This document shows positions 23,254 to 33,989 of a stretch of DNA of 64,000 nt, in pieces. Both the position numbers and the translations under genes were made by a program. Source of the DNA: Ustilaginoidea virens. Lineage: Eukaryota > Ascomycota > Sordariomycetes > Hypocreales > Clavicipitaceae. Under the pieces are notes generated by a model, which saw only the letters and a list, made by a program, of their open reading frames with translations, did not search any database and was not told the origin of the DNA. Each line of letters starts with the position of its first letter. The stretch's first letter is position 1. The stretch lies in assembly GCF_000687475.1 (NCBI RefSeq), contig NC_057318.1:2976001-3040000 (forward strand), written 5' to 3'.

Positions 23254-25712
23254 GCATTCTATAAAATCTATATTGCAAAAGGCGATAAATACCTTATTAT
23301 ATTTTATATGCAATTTAGCCTTTTTAAGTAGCTTATTATACCTTTTGGCCTTACTAAAGCCCCCGTAATATTCTAATAATATATTAATAGGGCCTTAGGA
23401 AATACACTTAGGGATTTTATAACTATATACCTTAATAATATCCTTATTTATATCTTAGGATCGAGGGAAGACTATATAGGATGTATTAAAAATATACTCT
23501 AATAATTTTAAGCCGCTAGTCTTAATCTAGACTTAGAGAAGTGTGATTTTGCTATAATAGAGGTCTAATATTTAGGTTATATTATAATAGTAGGAAAAGA
23601 GATCTATTTAGACCCTAAAAAGATTAAAGCTATTTAGAACTAAAAAGCCCCTATAAAACTAAAAGGGGTCTAAAGCTTCTTTAGCTTCGCAAATTTTTAT
23701 TATAATTTTATCTTTAATTTCTCCCGATTCGCTAAACCTTTAATTAAGTTAATAAAAAAGGGGGTTCCTTTTTAATAGTTAGATAAAAAAAAGGCGGTAT
23801 TCTAAGTGCTTAAATATTACTTTATCTTATATTTAGTTCTCGCCTAATAGGACCCTAATAAAAAGATAATTCTTAAAGTAGATAGCTTTAATACCGCTTT
23901 TAGTAGCTATCTCTTTTAAATTAAAGAGGATAAAGTCTTTTACCCTATTATATACTATTTTATACGCCTTATAGATGCCGAATAGAATTATATAATTTAT
24001 AATAAAGAGCTTTTTACTATTATCTTTTATCTTAAGGTATAGTTAGTTAAACTCTAATTAGTAGCCTCTCTATTTACTATTCTTATAAATTATAAGAATC
24101 TAAAGTATTTTATTTAACCCTATAGATATTAGAATGGTAGGCCTAATAGGCTGAAATATTAGTGCTTTTTAATTTCTATTTCTAGTATAAGCTAGAGTTA
24201 TAGGCTTAATGCCTTAATGCTTTATCTCAATAAAAATAGGAAGCTAATAGCATAATACTAAAAATTAGCTAGATTTTAAAATTACTATCGATCTTAGTAT
24301 TCTATTTAGACTTAATTACTAAATCGGTTCTTATAGCTATACCTTTAGGGTTAAACTTACTTAATAGCTTGCGTATTTTCGCCGATTCCTACCTTTAGGC
24401 ACTCTAGGATTAGGCTATTACTAAAGATGAAATATATTAGGCATACTAGGTAGCAATAGTAATAGGCGAGAGATACTTCCCAATTAAGGCTTCAATAAAA
24501 GAATAAATTATAGATTATACCTTAAATATATATAGCGCGCTTCTTTACTAGGGGCAAATATAGCTCCCTTTTTTTAAACCCCTAACTACTACGGTTATAT
24601 AGTGCTACTATAAATTACCTACTGTAGGCTATCTAGGGAAGAATACTATATTCTAGTTATTATATCGCGACTATTACTTCGATAATATATCTTTAGCGGT
24701 AGTAAGATATATCTAGAATTATTAATACCGTAGGGCATATAAGAGCCGATAATTGCGCTAAGGCTTATTATAGCTATTACCTATCCTAAACCGATTTTAA
24801 TTATAGATTTCTATCGACTTTATAATAGATCTTCCTATATATAATATATCTAACCTACGATTCCTTATAGTTATTACTAATCGCCTATTAAAGTATATTT
24901 AGCTTAAGGTAATATACTCTATAAAAGCGGAAGATTATATAAAACGATTCTAATAGTACTAGTAGTATTTCTATAGGTTCTCTAAAGAAATTATTAGCGA
25001 TTAAGGGTCTAATTAGGTAAGATAATTTTAGACTATATTTTGCAATTCAATTAGGACTAAATAACTCCTTTCGACTATATATTACCCCGAGATTAATAGC
25101 GGTATAGAATAGATAAACTAAAAGGTCTAGGCTATCTTATATATTATAGTCTCTTTTAACTAATATAACTAGCTAAAATACCTTACGGTATACTAACTAG
25201 CGTTAAATAAATAGATATTATTAGTAACTAGTTTTAGTCTTAATCGGCTCCTTAATAGATTTAATATTTTAATAGTTATATTGCCTTTAAATATAATACC
25301 GAGTTTAATAACCCTGAAAGGGCGGGCTGTTTTATTTTTAGCTACCCTCTATAAGGGATAGGAAATAGCCTAGGCCGCTATCGCCTTTATATAATAGCGA
25401 TAGTAAGATGTAATTAACTATTTATATTGCCTAGCGGAATATTTTTAAATTAGGGATTAGGTATAGCTTACTTTATGCAATATTAAAATAAACTAGCCTT
25501 ATAAGAAGCTTAATTAGGTCTTAGTAAAGTATATAGTTATAGCTATACTATCTCTACTTAATATTTGATTTAATATCCTATAGGGTATTTACCTAGTTTT
25601 TTATATTAATTTAATTAAATGAGCGGCCTTTAATTTACTTTTAAATTAAAAGCTAACCGATATATAACTTAATCCCCTATTTATATTACCCTAGGACTTT
25701 AATCGGCTATAT
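23254..25712 (+). pseudogene. G1 pol relic, second part (reverse transcriptase, RNase H, integrase)
   Basis: Reverse transcriptase motifs include Pro-Phe-Gly-Leu-Thr-Lys-Ala-Pro near 23340 and Tyr-Leu-Asn-Asn-Ile-Leu-Ile-Tyr at 23428-23451, where the family has Tyr-Leu-Asp-Asp; GAT-to-AAT is a RIP-type change. The RNase H region follows near 23790-24060. The integrase has a degraded His-His-Cys-Cys zinc region near 24650-24740 and a core with Ile-Asp-Phe-Ile near 24820 and Ser-Asp-Gln-Gly near 25000. The integrase C-terminal dom lies up to 25712, where S1 interrupts. Confidence 0.88.
25708..25712. repeat. S1 target-site duplication, left copy (TATAT)
   Basis: TATAT before 25713 matches TATAT at 25929-25933. 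The site is low complexity, so the match is weaker evidence than the others. Confidence 0.65.
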
Positions 25713-25928
25713 TGTAACGAAGTGGCCTAATTGGGCCCTAAGCGGGTGTCTGCGCACATCGCTAGGTAAAAACCTACTCTTCTGCCTGACCATTAGACCA
25801 GACAAAAGAGTACGTATTATACCAAGTTACCATACTTAGTACAATTGACACCTATATCCCCTTGGCACTATGCTGCGCGCACTTAAGCTTGCCCCCTTAG
25901 TATACGGGCGTAGCCCGAATCCTTAATA
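25713..25928. mobile_element. S1: 216-bp orphan insertion, probably a solo LTR
   Basis: Begins TGTAACGAAG and ends CTTAATA, consistent with a TGT...ACA LTR after one RIP change, and is flanked by TATAT. It splits G1 between integrase and chromodomain. The sequence is GC-normal, with CpA dinucleotides kept. No other copy is in the window. Its right end carries GGGCGTAGCCCGAATCC, the hairpin motif also found in the gypsy LTRs on their minus strand, so it may be a diverged gypsy solo LTR in minus orientation. A tRNA-like TGGTCTAATGG on the minus strand has no matching B box. Confidence 0.65.
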
Positions 25929-26160
25929 TATATAAAGAATATAAAATAGAAGAAATTTTAGTTATAAGGAATACTTAAGATCGGGGGCAGAACTATAATA
26001 TACTTATTAAATAGAAAGGATATAATTTACTTATATAGGAACCTTTAGAGAACTTTTTAGAGATAGTAATATAAAAGGTATTTAAGGCTAAACAGGGGGA
26101 TATTCAGATATATAATAGACCTATATAGCCTTAGGATCGGATTTTAAACCTATAACCTTA
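25929..26160 (+). pseudogene. G1 chromodomain relic
   Basis: Continuation of pol after S1: Glu-Glu-Ile-Leu near 25945, then Tyr-Asn-Ile-Leu-Ile-Lys-(Trp)-Lys-Gly-Tyr-Asn-Leu, Glu-Pro-Leu-Glu-Asn-Phe near 26040-26060, and Gly-Asp-Ile near 26095. This is the integrase-fused chromodomain pattern, with Trp codons changed to TAG. It ends before an A-rich stretch (26178-26192) that also follows the chromodomain in G4. Confidence 0.8.
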
Positions 26161-26169
26161 ATATTATCT

Positions 26170-27940
26170 AATAATATAAAAAAAAAATTTAATCCTTTTT
26201 TTTTCTAGTAAAGCAATCTAATAAGTTTTAGCGTTTATCTTTTATTTTTTAATAATTTTGGCCCTATTCTTATATTCTTAATTCCTATTACTTTTGCTAC
26301 CTTTACCTTTATTAGTATTCCCTTGCCCTCTTATAGGATTTAGTAGGGGGGCATATAGGGGAAGGGGGGGGACTATAGGATAATAGGGTAGGAAAGGTAG
26401 CAGTAGTATTAGCGGTATAATTAGCGGATACTAACTCGGCTTAATATAGCCTAAGTATTTATAATAGGGTATAATAGGTCCGGGGGGATATACTTATAAT
26501 ATTAGGCTAGTAGAAATAAAACTAGCTTCGGCTAATAGTATAGTCATCGGTATAGGGGCCTAAGGCAAGGCTATACCGGCATATAGGGAGGATACTAATT
26601 AAGGGGAAGTAGGCAGAATATAGGGCGTAGGTATAGTAAGGGTAACTTAATACGCGAAGCTAGTTATCGCTTCTGCTATAATCTATATATTTTATTATTA
26701 TTCTGCGAGCAATTATATAATAGGCGCTATAGAGTTGCCGCCAGCCTATTAGGACCTAATAGTTAAGGTAGAGGGAATAATAGTCGTTATAAGCATAATA
26801 GGAGTTAACTTACCGATATTAGTAGCTAAAACGTACGCAAAAAGGGCCGTTATAGTATACTCTTACGCTATAGCCTATAGTTTATCCTATTGACGATATA
26901 GCATATTAAACTTAGGGCGAAGATAAGCCTTTCGGCCTAAGATATCTCCTACCTTTAGATAGGCAACCTCTTTAATACTTTATTTCTTTTACGCTATATA
27001 GATAATACGCTTTATCACCCGCTATAGTTAGGGATTTATTAATATTATATACTTATATTAGATATATATTTTATATTTCTAACGGTATTAAATATAAGCC
27101 TAAGAGCGATAAGACTATATATAGACGATATATTCTCTAGTATCTATAGTATACTATATATAAGCGATATAGTTATACTCTACCTCCTCGATATTATTAG
27201 TATTTAATCCCTTAGAATCCCTTTAGATAAAGAACTCTCTTATAGTATACTTCTTCTATAATTATTAATATAACGATCTAGTAGTAGGCGAAGGCAGCGT
27301 TTTCCTAATACGCGAAGATATCTAGGGTATAATAGCAAATAAGGAAGGAGCTAATAGTACTCTAGATAGGGTCTTAGGGGTAATAGCCGTTAAAAAAGAA
27401 GCCTTTATTAGTATTACCCCTACTAATAATAAGACTCCTATACGAAAAGGGGTAGGAGAATATAAGGGCGATAATAAGGCTCCTATATTAAGCGATAAAG
27501 GCTTTACCGGACTCTCATTATCGTTAGAAATAATAATAAGCTTAAAGCTAGGGGGGGAAATATATAACCATCCTAAAGAAGGTATAAACTATAGCGACCG
27601 CAATAGTATTTTTAGCTAAGAACCTCCTCTATACCTAGTACTTCTAGAGCCTCTAATAAATACTTAGGATAAACCTAATAGGGTTATAGGAAGGTCTTAA
27701 GCAATAGGTATATTCCTATCTACTAGTCCTTTAGACGATATAGCAATAAATCTAACGTAATAACAAACAGGGGGGGGACTTAAATACCTATTAGTACCGG
27801 ACGATTTACTATATAAACCCGATACGAACGATCTAAGAACTTTTAATAGTATAACTTTATTAGTAAAGACAATTCTTACAATAGTAGTAATACCGTAGAC
27901 TTACTATTAGGAACAATAGCCTTAGTAATAGTAGACATAG
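26170..27940 (-). pseudogene. G1 antisense ORF (aORF) between pol and 3' LTR, function unknown
   Basis: Extra 2.1-kb region absent from G2 and G3. On the minus strand a pyrimidine-rich tract (about 27945-28000) is followed by ATG near 27938 (Met-Ser-Thr-Ile-Thr). Further down lie a Ser/Leu-rich part, a segment with Leu-Tyr-x-Gln-x2-Lys-Lys-x3-Ile-Arg-x-Phe (near 27270-27220), a Pro/Tyr/Gln-rich tail and a basic end (Asn-Lys-Gly-Lys-Gly-Ser-Lys, near 26310). G4 has a counterpart in the same position and orientation with the same motif and pyrimidine leader. The frame changes at least once, so an intron or indel is likely but not resolved. No known domain recognised. Confidence 0.5.
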
Positions 27941-28302
27941 GGATAGAGAGAGGGAAAAAGAAGTATAAAAGAGAAGTAGATAAAGGAAGAAGCCTTAGTA
28001 TAGATAGATTTCTAACTGACGGCTAGTAATAAAAATTTTTCTATTCTGCGATAGCTATAATATAGTTCTTTCTAGCTAATAGCACTACGACCGGCTTTAA
28101 TAGGATTCCCTTATATCTGCCTAAAGTATACCAACTCTAGCCCCTACTATATTTACATCGGTTATATATCAATATATCTATACGCCCGATTATTATCCTA
28201 TATATCTAATTAAGGTTATTTTTAAGGGCTATAAGAGGTTTTAATTGGGGGGCAATATATATAGGGGATAATATCAGATAGTTATTTTTCCGCCTCTAAG
28301 GC

Positions 28303-28316
28303 AAAAGAGGGGGGTA
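28303..28316 (+). other. G1 polypurine tract
   Basis: AAAAGAGGGGGGTA directly before the 3' LTR, the plus-strand counterpart of the tracts in G2, G3 and G4. Confidence 0.8.
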
Positions 28317-28560
28317 TATTACGGGCTCGGGCTACGCTTATGCTATAATATAGCTAGGACTCGGGCTGCACCCGCGTCTAGCCTAAGAAGGGCAATAGAC
28401 GGAGTTATAGGACTATACTAGGACTCCGATATATATTATAATCGGGATATAAATAGACTAGATAGAAGGTTCCTACTTAGATCCTTTTCCTTCCTCTTTA
28501 ATCTATTTAATATATATTATTAACGCCTATTCGCAGCCGCCCTAGGGCCAGTCCTTCATA
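28317..28560 (+). repeat. G1 3' LTR
   Basis: 244 bp, aligned over its whole length with 13885-14128. The first TG has become TA. It ends CTTCATA before the ATGGT duplication. Confidence 0.93.
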
Positions 28561-31530
28561 ATGGTTTAGAATTAGCCTACTTAGTCTAAGTCTCTATCGC
28601 TAATAATCTAGGCAGGGAATCTATAGTACTACTATTAGTAGTCTAGGAAATATTCTATATAATCTTCCACTCGTATTAAATATATCGCTTTAAGTTAGAT
28701 ATACTTCGATAGGCGGTTAATAATAACTATTAAATAGTATAGATCGGAGTTAGTATAGGCCGGGAGGTCTATTATAAAGTCTATAGAGATTTAAGACCAA
28801 AAGTAATTTAAAATTAGTAGGGGTTAAAATAGGCCTTATTACAGCTAATAGTTCTTATACGCTTTATAGTATTAGTAATTCTAAATAAATCGAGCTACTT
28901 TAGACGATATATTATTAAAGTAGTAGTCTTATTATAGTAGTTAGAAAGTTATATTCTTCCCTAGGTGCCCTATAGTAGGGGAGTTATAGTATTATTAAAT
29001 TACTATAGTTATTAGCGGTTCGAACGAAAGGAGCCAAATCTAGCTTTAGTAGAATAGTATTCTATAGGTGTTTAGGGTATAACCTATAATCTGCTCTTTA
29101 GTCTTTATTTCTATAGGGAATTATTATTTTTTAATTGCTATAGCCTTCTATTAGGCCTAGTATAGATCGTCTTTAGCTATAGCCTAATCTTAAAGCGCCT
29201 ATAGGTATGTATTAGTAAAGATTCGAAAGCTATTAGGTAAAGAGATTCCAGTTGATAATATTACTACTAATATATTATCTATTATACCTAGGTCTATAGT
29301 CTAATAATCCCTAATTAAGTCCGGCTAAATCTCTATTAGGTCTGCCTTAATAGTAGAGATAAATAATAGTTAAAAGATTTAGCTAAACTTTAGTGCTATA
29401 TTATCTGCCTTTTACTCCTATTGCAAAAGTATATTAGAATATTAGGCCTATAAGCTAGGCTGATATTAAAGGTAGAAGTTAAAGAGGGCTAATATCTTAG
29501 CCTATTACGCCTAGCATTTTAATATCTCTTTTAGTCGAGTAAAATACTCTAGGTTTTTATAATCTATAAGGATTATAAATAAAGCGGCAATAGAGCGGAG
29601 TTTAGCAGATTATACTTTAAGGTATAAGATAATAGCTAATAGCTCCTTATTATAGATAGTATAGTTCTATTTAGCTTTAGTAAGCTATACTAAGTAGTAT
29701 ATAATTAAGAAAAGTGCTTTATCCTCTTTAATTTAGGAGAGACAGCTATTAATAGCTATATTAAAACTATCTACCTTAAGGATTATCTCCTTCTTAAGGT
29801 CTTATTAGGTAAAAATTAGGTATAAAATAAAGTACTATTTAAGCACCTAAAAGGCTTTTTTTTTCTTCTAGCTATTAAAAGAGAATATCCTTTTATATTA
29901 ATCGGATTAATAGTTCGGCTAAATAGGAAAAGTTTAAGATAAAATCGCAATAGAAGTTTATAAACCTTAGGAAGCTTTAGACGTCTTATAGCTTTATAGG
30001 GGCCTCCTACTTTTAGATTGCTTTAATCTTTTCAGGATCTAAGTAGATCTCCTTTCTAGCTATTATAATATAGCCTAGGTAATATACCTCCTTTATAGCG
30101 AACTTATATTTCTCTAGATCTAAATTTAGGCTGGCATTTTATAGCCGCCTAAAGACCTTCTTTATATAATCTATATATTCCTTCTATAAGCCCCCTATAT
30201 AGACTAAAATATTATTAAGGTAGGCTATAATAAAGTCTCTTAATATATCCCCTAAGGCCCTATTTATATAATATTAGAATGTTATAGGGGCTTTAGTTAA
30301 ACTAAAAGGGGTTATTAACTATTTAAAGAGGCTAAAGTATATTTAGAATATAATAAAATACTTATTGCCTTCTATAATACGGATTTTATAGAATATAGCC
30401 TAAACATCTATTTTTATAAACTACTTCGCTTATAATAAGGATTATAGTATCTTCTTAATTAAAAGAAGGGGATACTAATTTTATACTATAACTTTATTTA
30501 GGGCCTAGTAATCTATATAGAAGTATTATCCCCTATTCGCCTTTTTCGCGAGTAAGACTAATACTACTACCGATAAGGAACTCGTATAAATTTATCCTTT
30601 ATCTATAAGGTTAATTATTTATCTCTAAACCTTAAGTAATTAGTCTTATAGTATATTATATAGTAGTCCTTATAGGAGGTTGGGTAGCCCTCCGTCTAAA
30701 GTCGGTTTAAGCTTAATATAGTAATTAAGTATACCTTAGTATAGTAGGAGGCTAAAAGCTTTTACCTTATCGAAGAGGTTAGTAAAATCTTAAAGCTTAA
30801 GTAGTAAGGTTTATAATTAGGCTAGGGGGGGAACTAAATTCTAATAAAACGGGAGTATAATATAGAGGATATATATAAGCTCTTATAGGCTTATAGAGAA
30901 GAAAAAAATTAAATTATCTTAAGTATATACTGCGTATTATAGTATACTATAAAAGATCGATCTAAAGATATTAATTATAATAGGCCTAAAAGATCGAATA
31001 GTTAATTTCTTTATAAAGAGGCTATTAGTAGCTCTAATTTTTAATTAGTACTACTTCGCTTATAGTTCGATATTATAGTACTTTATCTATAGTAGTTTTA
31101 AGATAATATTATAAGTAAAGCCTAATACGATATATAGTATTATAGCTAACGGCTATCTATTAATATTAATATTAATATAGATAGTATAAATAATTAAGGG
31201 GATAGCCTTTCGCTCCTTTAATCGACTCTTTATATTTACTATAGTCTTAAGTTTCCTATAAAATAGTAAGCAAATAGGCTAGAGTTTTAACCTTTAGATA
31301 TTTCTTTTGCTTATTGCATTATAGTAGTTATAATTAGAATCAATTAGGGTATTAATAAAGGGAGAATTATTATATAATATTAGGACTAAAAAAGGGTATT
31401 TATCTATATAGTCTTTAATATTATTAATCTCCTTTATATAGTATTTCTATTATAATTTAGCTAGAGGCTAAGTGCGTTTTTTAAGCCCTTTTATAAGATT
31501 TAGCTTAAAGGCTAATCTTTTCCCTAAATA
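28561..31530 (-). pseudogene. G2 pol relic, main part (integrase, RNase H, reverse transcriptase, protease)
   Basis: On the minus strand from 31530 down: protease region, then reverse transcriptase with Tyr-Phe-Tyr-Ile-Asp-Tyr-(Arg)-Ala-Leu-Asn near 30530 and Tyr-Leu-Asn-Asn-Ile-Leu-Val-Tyr at about 30197-30226, where the family has Asp-Asp. Next comes Tyr-Leu-Gly-Tyr-Ile-Ile near 30070, then RNase H and integrase down to 28566, where G1 inserted. The reading continues at 13884. Nonsense codons are TAA/TAG only, as far as I could follow. Confidence 0.85.
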
Positions 31531-32710
31531 TTGCTATTATTACTATCTCTAAGCTCGGCGATTTATAAGGCTTCTATAGTTTTTAGGTCTATAGAAGCTA
31601 TAGTTATCTTTAGTAGGGGCTAAGCCGGCTTTAGCTTATATTCCTATATCTTATAGCTAGTATCCCTATATTAGGTATAAAGTGACTTTTAGTAGCACTC
31701 CTTAAGGACTTCCTTTAAAACCTATAGCGCCCTTTTACTAAAAAACCTTTATTTGCCTTTCGAACCTAACTTATAAACGCCTATTATAGGCATATTACTG
31801 TCCTTATCCCTAGCGGTTACCTATAGATTTTAGGCGTTATTATTATAATCCTAAGAAGGATCTATATAGCATTTTACAGTAAAGCTTATCTTTAGGTCGA
31901 TAGCGATTTTATAGTACTATATAATAGCTGCCTTATAGTCCTTACGGGAGACCCTTAGGCTAATAATCTTATCCGATATATAAGGGTTAAGGGCGGATTA
32001 GAGTATTTCTAATTTAATTAATTTAGGCTACTTAAGCCCCCCTATTAATATTAATTTCTCTTTAAAGTATATAAAGAAGGTAGAAAAGGGTTCTTTTAGC
32101 ACTTAGTAGAGGATATACTTAAGCTTGCTAATTATATATTCCTCTTAATGCAGATCTTTAAAAAATCGCTATAGGTAGTTAAAGAAAGCGGTAGGGCGGT
32201 AATTAAATACTATACTATTCTTAAAGAATATTATAACTTAAGATTAGACTATAGCCGAGAGGTTTTAATAGATAAATATCTATTAGGTCTTATTATTACC
32301 GATAAAGTCCTAATCGATCTCTAGCTTATACTCTATAAAGGTCTTCTATACAATAAATATAGCCTTTTTACTATTAAAAGGTTCCCTAACTAGTATCGGC
32401 TTATATTTTAATTAGACTTCCTTTAGGATTAAAATAAAATCAGTTAGAGACTAATTAGGGATTAATATAAAAGCTAACGATAGTTATTATTATATTTAGT
32501 CGATAAGAGCCTATATCTAATGCTCGGTCTACTCGGCCTAAGTATATATCTAATATTTATTCTTTTAGCTTTAGGATAGCTATTCTTAAAACCTTATATT
32601 AAGAACTTCTATAGCATTAGTAATTAACTCCTATTAAGCGGCCTATTAACGAGCGGAGGCATACCGGATATTGTCCGGACCTATAGTATTCTATAAGGGA
32701 CCTATATCTA
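31530..32710 (-). pseudogene. G2 gag relic
   Basis: The minus-strand region between the primer site and protease is collinear with G1 gag. The gag/pol boundary is recognised by the shared block before protease (plus strand TTTTCCCTAAA at about 31515). A zinc-knuckle remnant is expected near 31650 but is not clear. RIP stops throughout. Start position by analogy with G1. Confidence 0.65.
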
Positions 32711-32751
32711 TTATCGGCGGTTATAAGTGATATAATAATAAAGGTTGAGAG

Positions 32752-32763
32752 AGTTTTATTAAT
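32752..32763 (-). other. G2 primer-binding site, self-priming type
   Basis: The minus strand reads ATTAATAAAACT directly beside the 5' LTR. The reverse complement AGTTTTATTAAT is present once in the LTR (32813-32824 on the plus-strand copy). The sequence differs from that of G1 and G4, yet the pairing is still perfect. Confidence 0.75.
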
Positions 32764-33017
32764 TGTAATAGACTAGCCCTAAGGCGATTATAAATAAGTA
32801 TCAATCGGGTATATTAATAAAACTAAAGAGGAAGGGAGAAAAGCCTAAATTAGGTCTCTTCTGCAGTCTATATATATCCGTATGTGGCATAGGCTAGAGC
32901 CCTAATATTGCCCTATAGGCCCGCGCGTCTACTTTATATTATCCGTCTTAGACTAGGTATAGGCGCAGCCCGAGCCTTAGTCGATCTATAGCACAGGCAT
33001 AGCCCGAGTCCGTAATA
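32764..33017 (-). repeat. G2 5' LTR
   Basis: 254 bp, same length as 12698-12951. Plus-strand start is TGTAATAGACTAG and end GTCCGTAATA. CTTTT follows at 33018-33022. Confidence 0.92.
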
Positions 33018-33022
33018 CTTTT

Positions 33023-33686
33023 AATTTAAGAGGTCGATTAGAATAGGGGCTTATAGCCCTATAACCTATAAAGGGGTGATAAAAGGAAGTTAAATATAAA
33101 GGTTTTATATAGAGGTAAGTAATAAGAGGAATATAAAGGTAAAGGCTTATATACCTTTGTGCCTAATTTATGCCGCAAAGAGCAGCACTTTTAGCCGTAC
33201 TTTCATCTAGCAATAATTATAATTAAGGAAATAGCTATAAGCAGATAATAACTATAATATAAAGCGTGCTTAGAGGATTATATAAATTAGCCCCTAAGAG
33301 ATAGGAGTCGAAATAAAAGCTAAAATAGAAAGGCGAAAGGTAAGACTAAAAATAATTATAAAAGCATAAAGAAAATATCAATAAGAGAAGTAAAAGAATA
33401 AAAATATATAGCCTTTAAGCCGCTCTACTATAGATGCTGCCCCATACCTACTAGATTTTAACCCACCTGCCTAATATAGGCCTAGCAATGGCTTTATCCA
33501 CCTAAACTTATATAGGTATAATTTAGTAGATATATAGAAGATAGACAGAATAATAGATATAATTATATAGACTTAAGAAGTAGAGATCTTAAGCAGAGTA
33601 TATACTTACGACTATAAAATAACTATAGACTGCAATAACCACCTAAGTCTATATACCCCAGGCTATAAATAGTAATTAATAAAAGC
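33023..33686. other. Unassigned AT-rich spacer between G2 and G3
   Basis: About 660 bp of A-rich sequence with no recognisable coding motif, repeat or RNA gene on either strand. It is the continuation of 12394-12697 before G2 arrived. It may be an older, unrecognisable transposon relic. Confidence 0.5.
33682..33686. repeat. G3 target-site duplication, left copy (AAAGC)
   Basis: AAAGC before 33687 pairs with AGAGC at 62189-62193. The one difference is G/A. Confidence 0.75.
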
Positions 33687-33905
33687 TATCACAGACTCGG
33701 GCTATGCCCGTGCCTAGCCTAGGACGGATTATATAAGACAGACACGCGGGCCGATAGGGCAATACTAGGGCTCTAGCCCGCGCTATATACGGATATAAGT
33801 AGGCCTCGGAGGGACTCCTATTTAGGCTCCTTCCTTTATTCTTTAGTTTATTTAATATATACATTTAACGCCTATCCGCAGTCGCCCTAGGGCCAGTCCT
33901 TTACA
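33687..33905 (+). repeat. G3 5' LTR with internal 34-bp deletion
   Basis: 219 bp against 253 bp for the 3' LTR. The missing 34 bp lie between the two copies of the CTCGGGCT-N3-CCC hairpin motif near the start, as if recombination between the direct repeats removed one copy. It contains AGTTTATTTAA at 33845-33855. Confidence 0.9.
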
Positions 33906-33906
33906 A

Positions 33907-33917
33907 TTAAATAAACT
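33907..33917 (+). other. G3 primer-binding site, self-priming type
   Basis: TTAAATAAACT, one base after the LTR, is the exact reverse complement of AGTTTATTTAA in the LTR. Compared with G1 (TTAAATAGACT / AGTCTATTTAA), both partners changed together. Confidence 0.75.
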
Positions 33918-33989
33918 CTCTCAATCCTTATTATTATATTATATATAACTGCTAATAATAGATATAGACCCTTTATAGAATACTATAGG

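Larger units (their letters stand above)
13885..28560 (+). mobile_element. G1: chromodomain Ty3/gypsy element with antisense ORF, nested in G2
   Basis: 244-bp LTRs at both ends (13885-14128 and 28317-28560), duplication ATAGT/ATGGT. Order: LTR, self-complementary primer site, gag, protease, reverse transcriptase (split by LINE L1), RNase H, integrase, solo LTR S1, chromodomain, a 2.1-kb region with an antisense ORF, polypurine tract, LTR. Removing L1 (6.8 kb) and S1 leaves an element of about 7.6 kb. All coding regions carry RIP stops. Confidence 0.92.
12698..33017 (-). mobile_element. G2: chromodomain Ty3/gypsy element, minus strand, host of G1
   Basis: Two 254-bp LTRs in the same orientation (12698-12951 and 32764-33017) are flanked by CTTTT. 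On the minus strand the order from 32763 down is primer site, gag, protease, reverse transcriptase, RNase H, integrase, then a 14.7-kb interruption by G1, then integrase end, chromodomain, polypurine tract and 3' LTR. All coding parts are RIP-damaged. There is no extra region between chromodomain and LTR, unlike G1 and G4. Confidence 0.92.

Noticed and set aside
25713..25928. tRNA or tRNA-derived SINE in S1 because of TGGTCTAATGG on the minus strand
   Set aside because: No B-box sequence at a suitable distance, no cloverleaf, no A/T-rich tail. LTR-like ends and a 5-bp duplication fit better.
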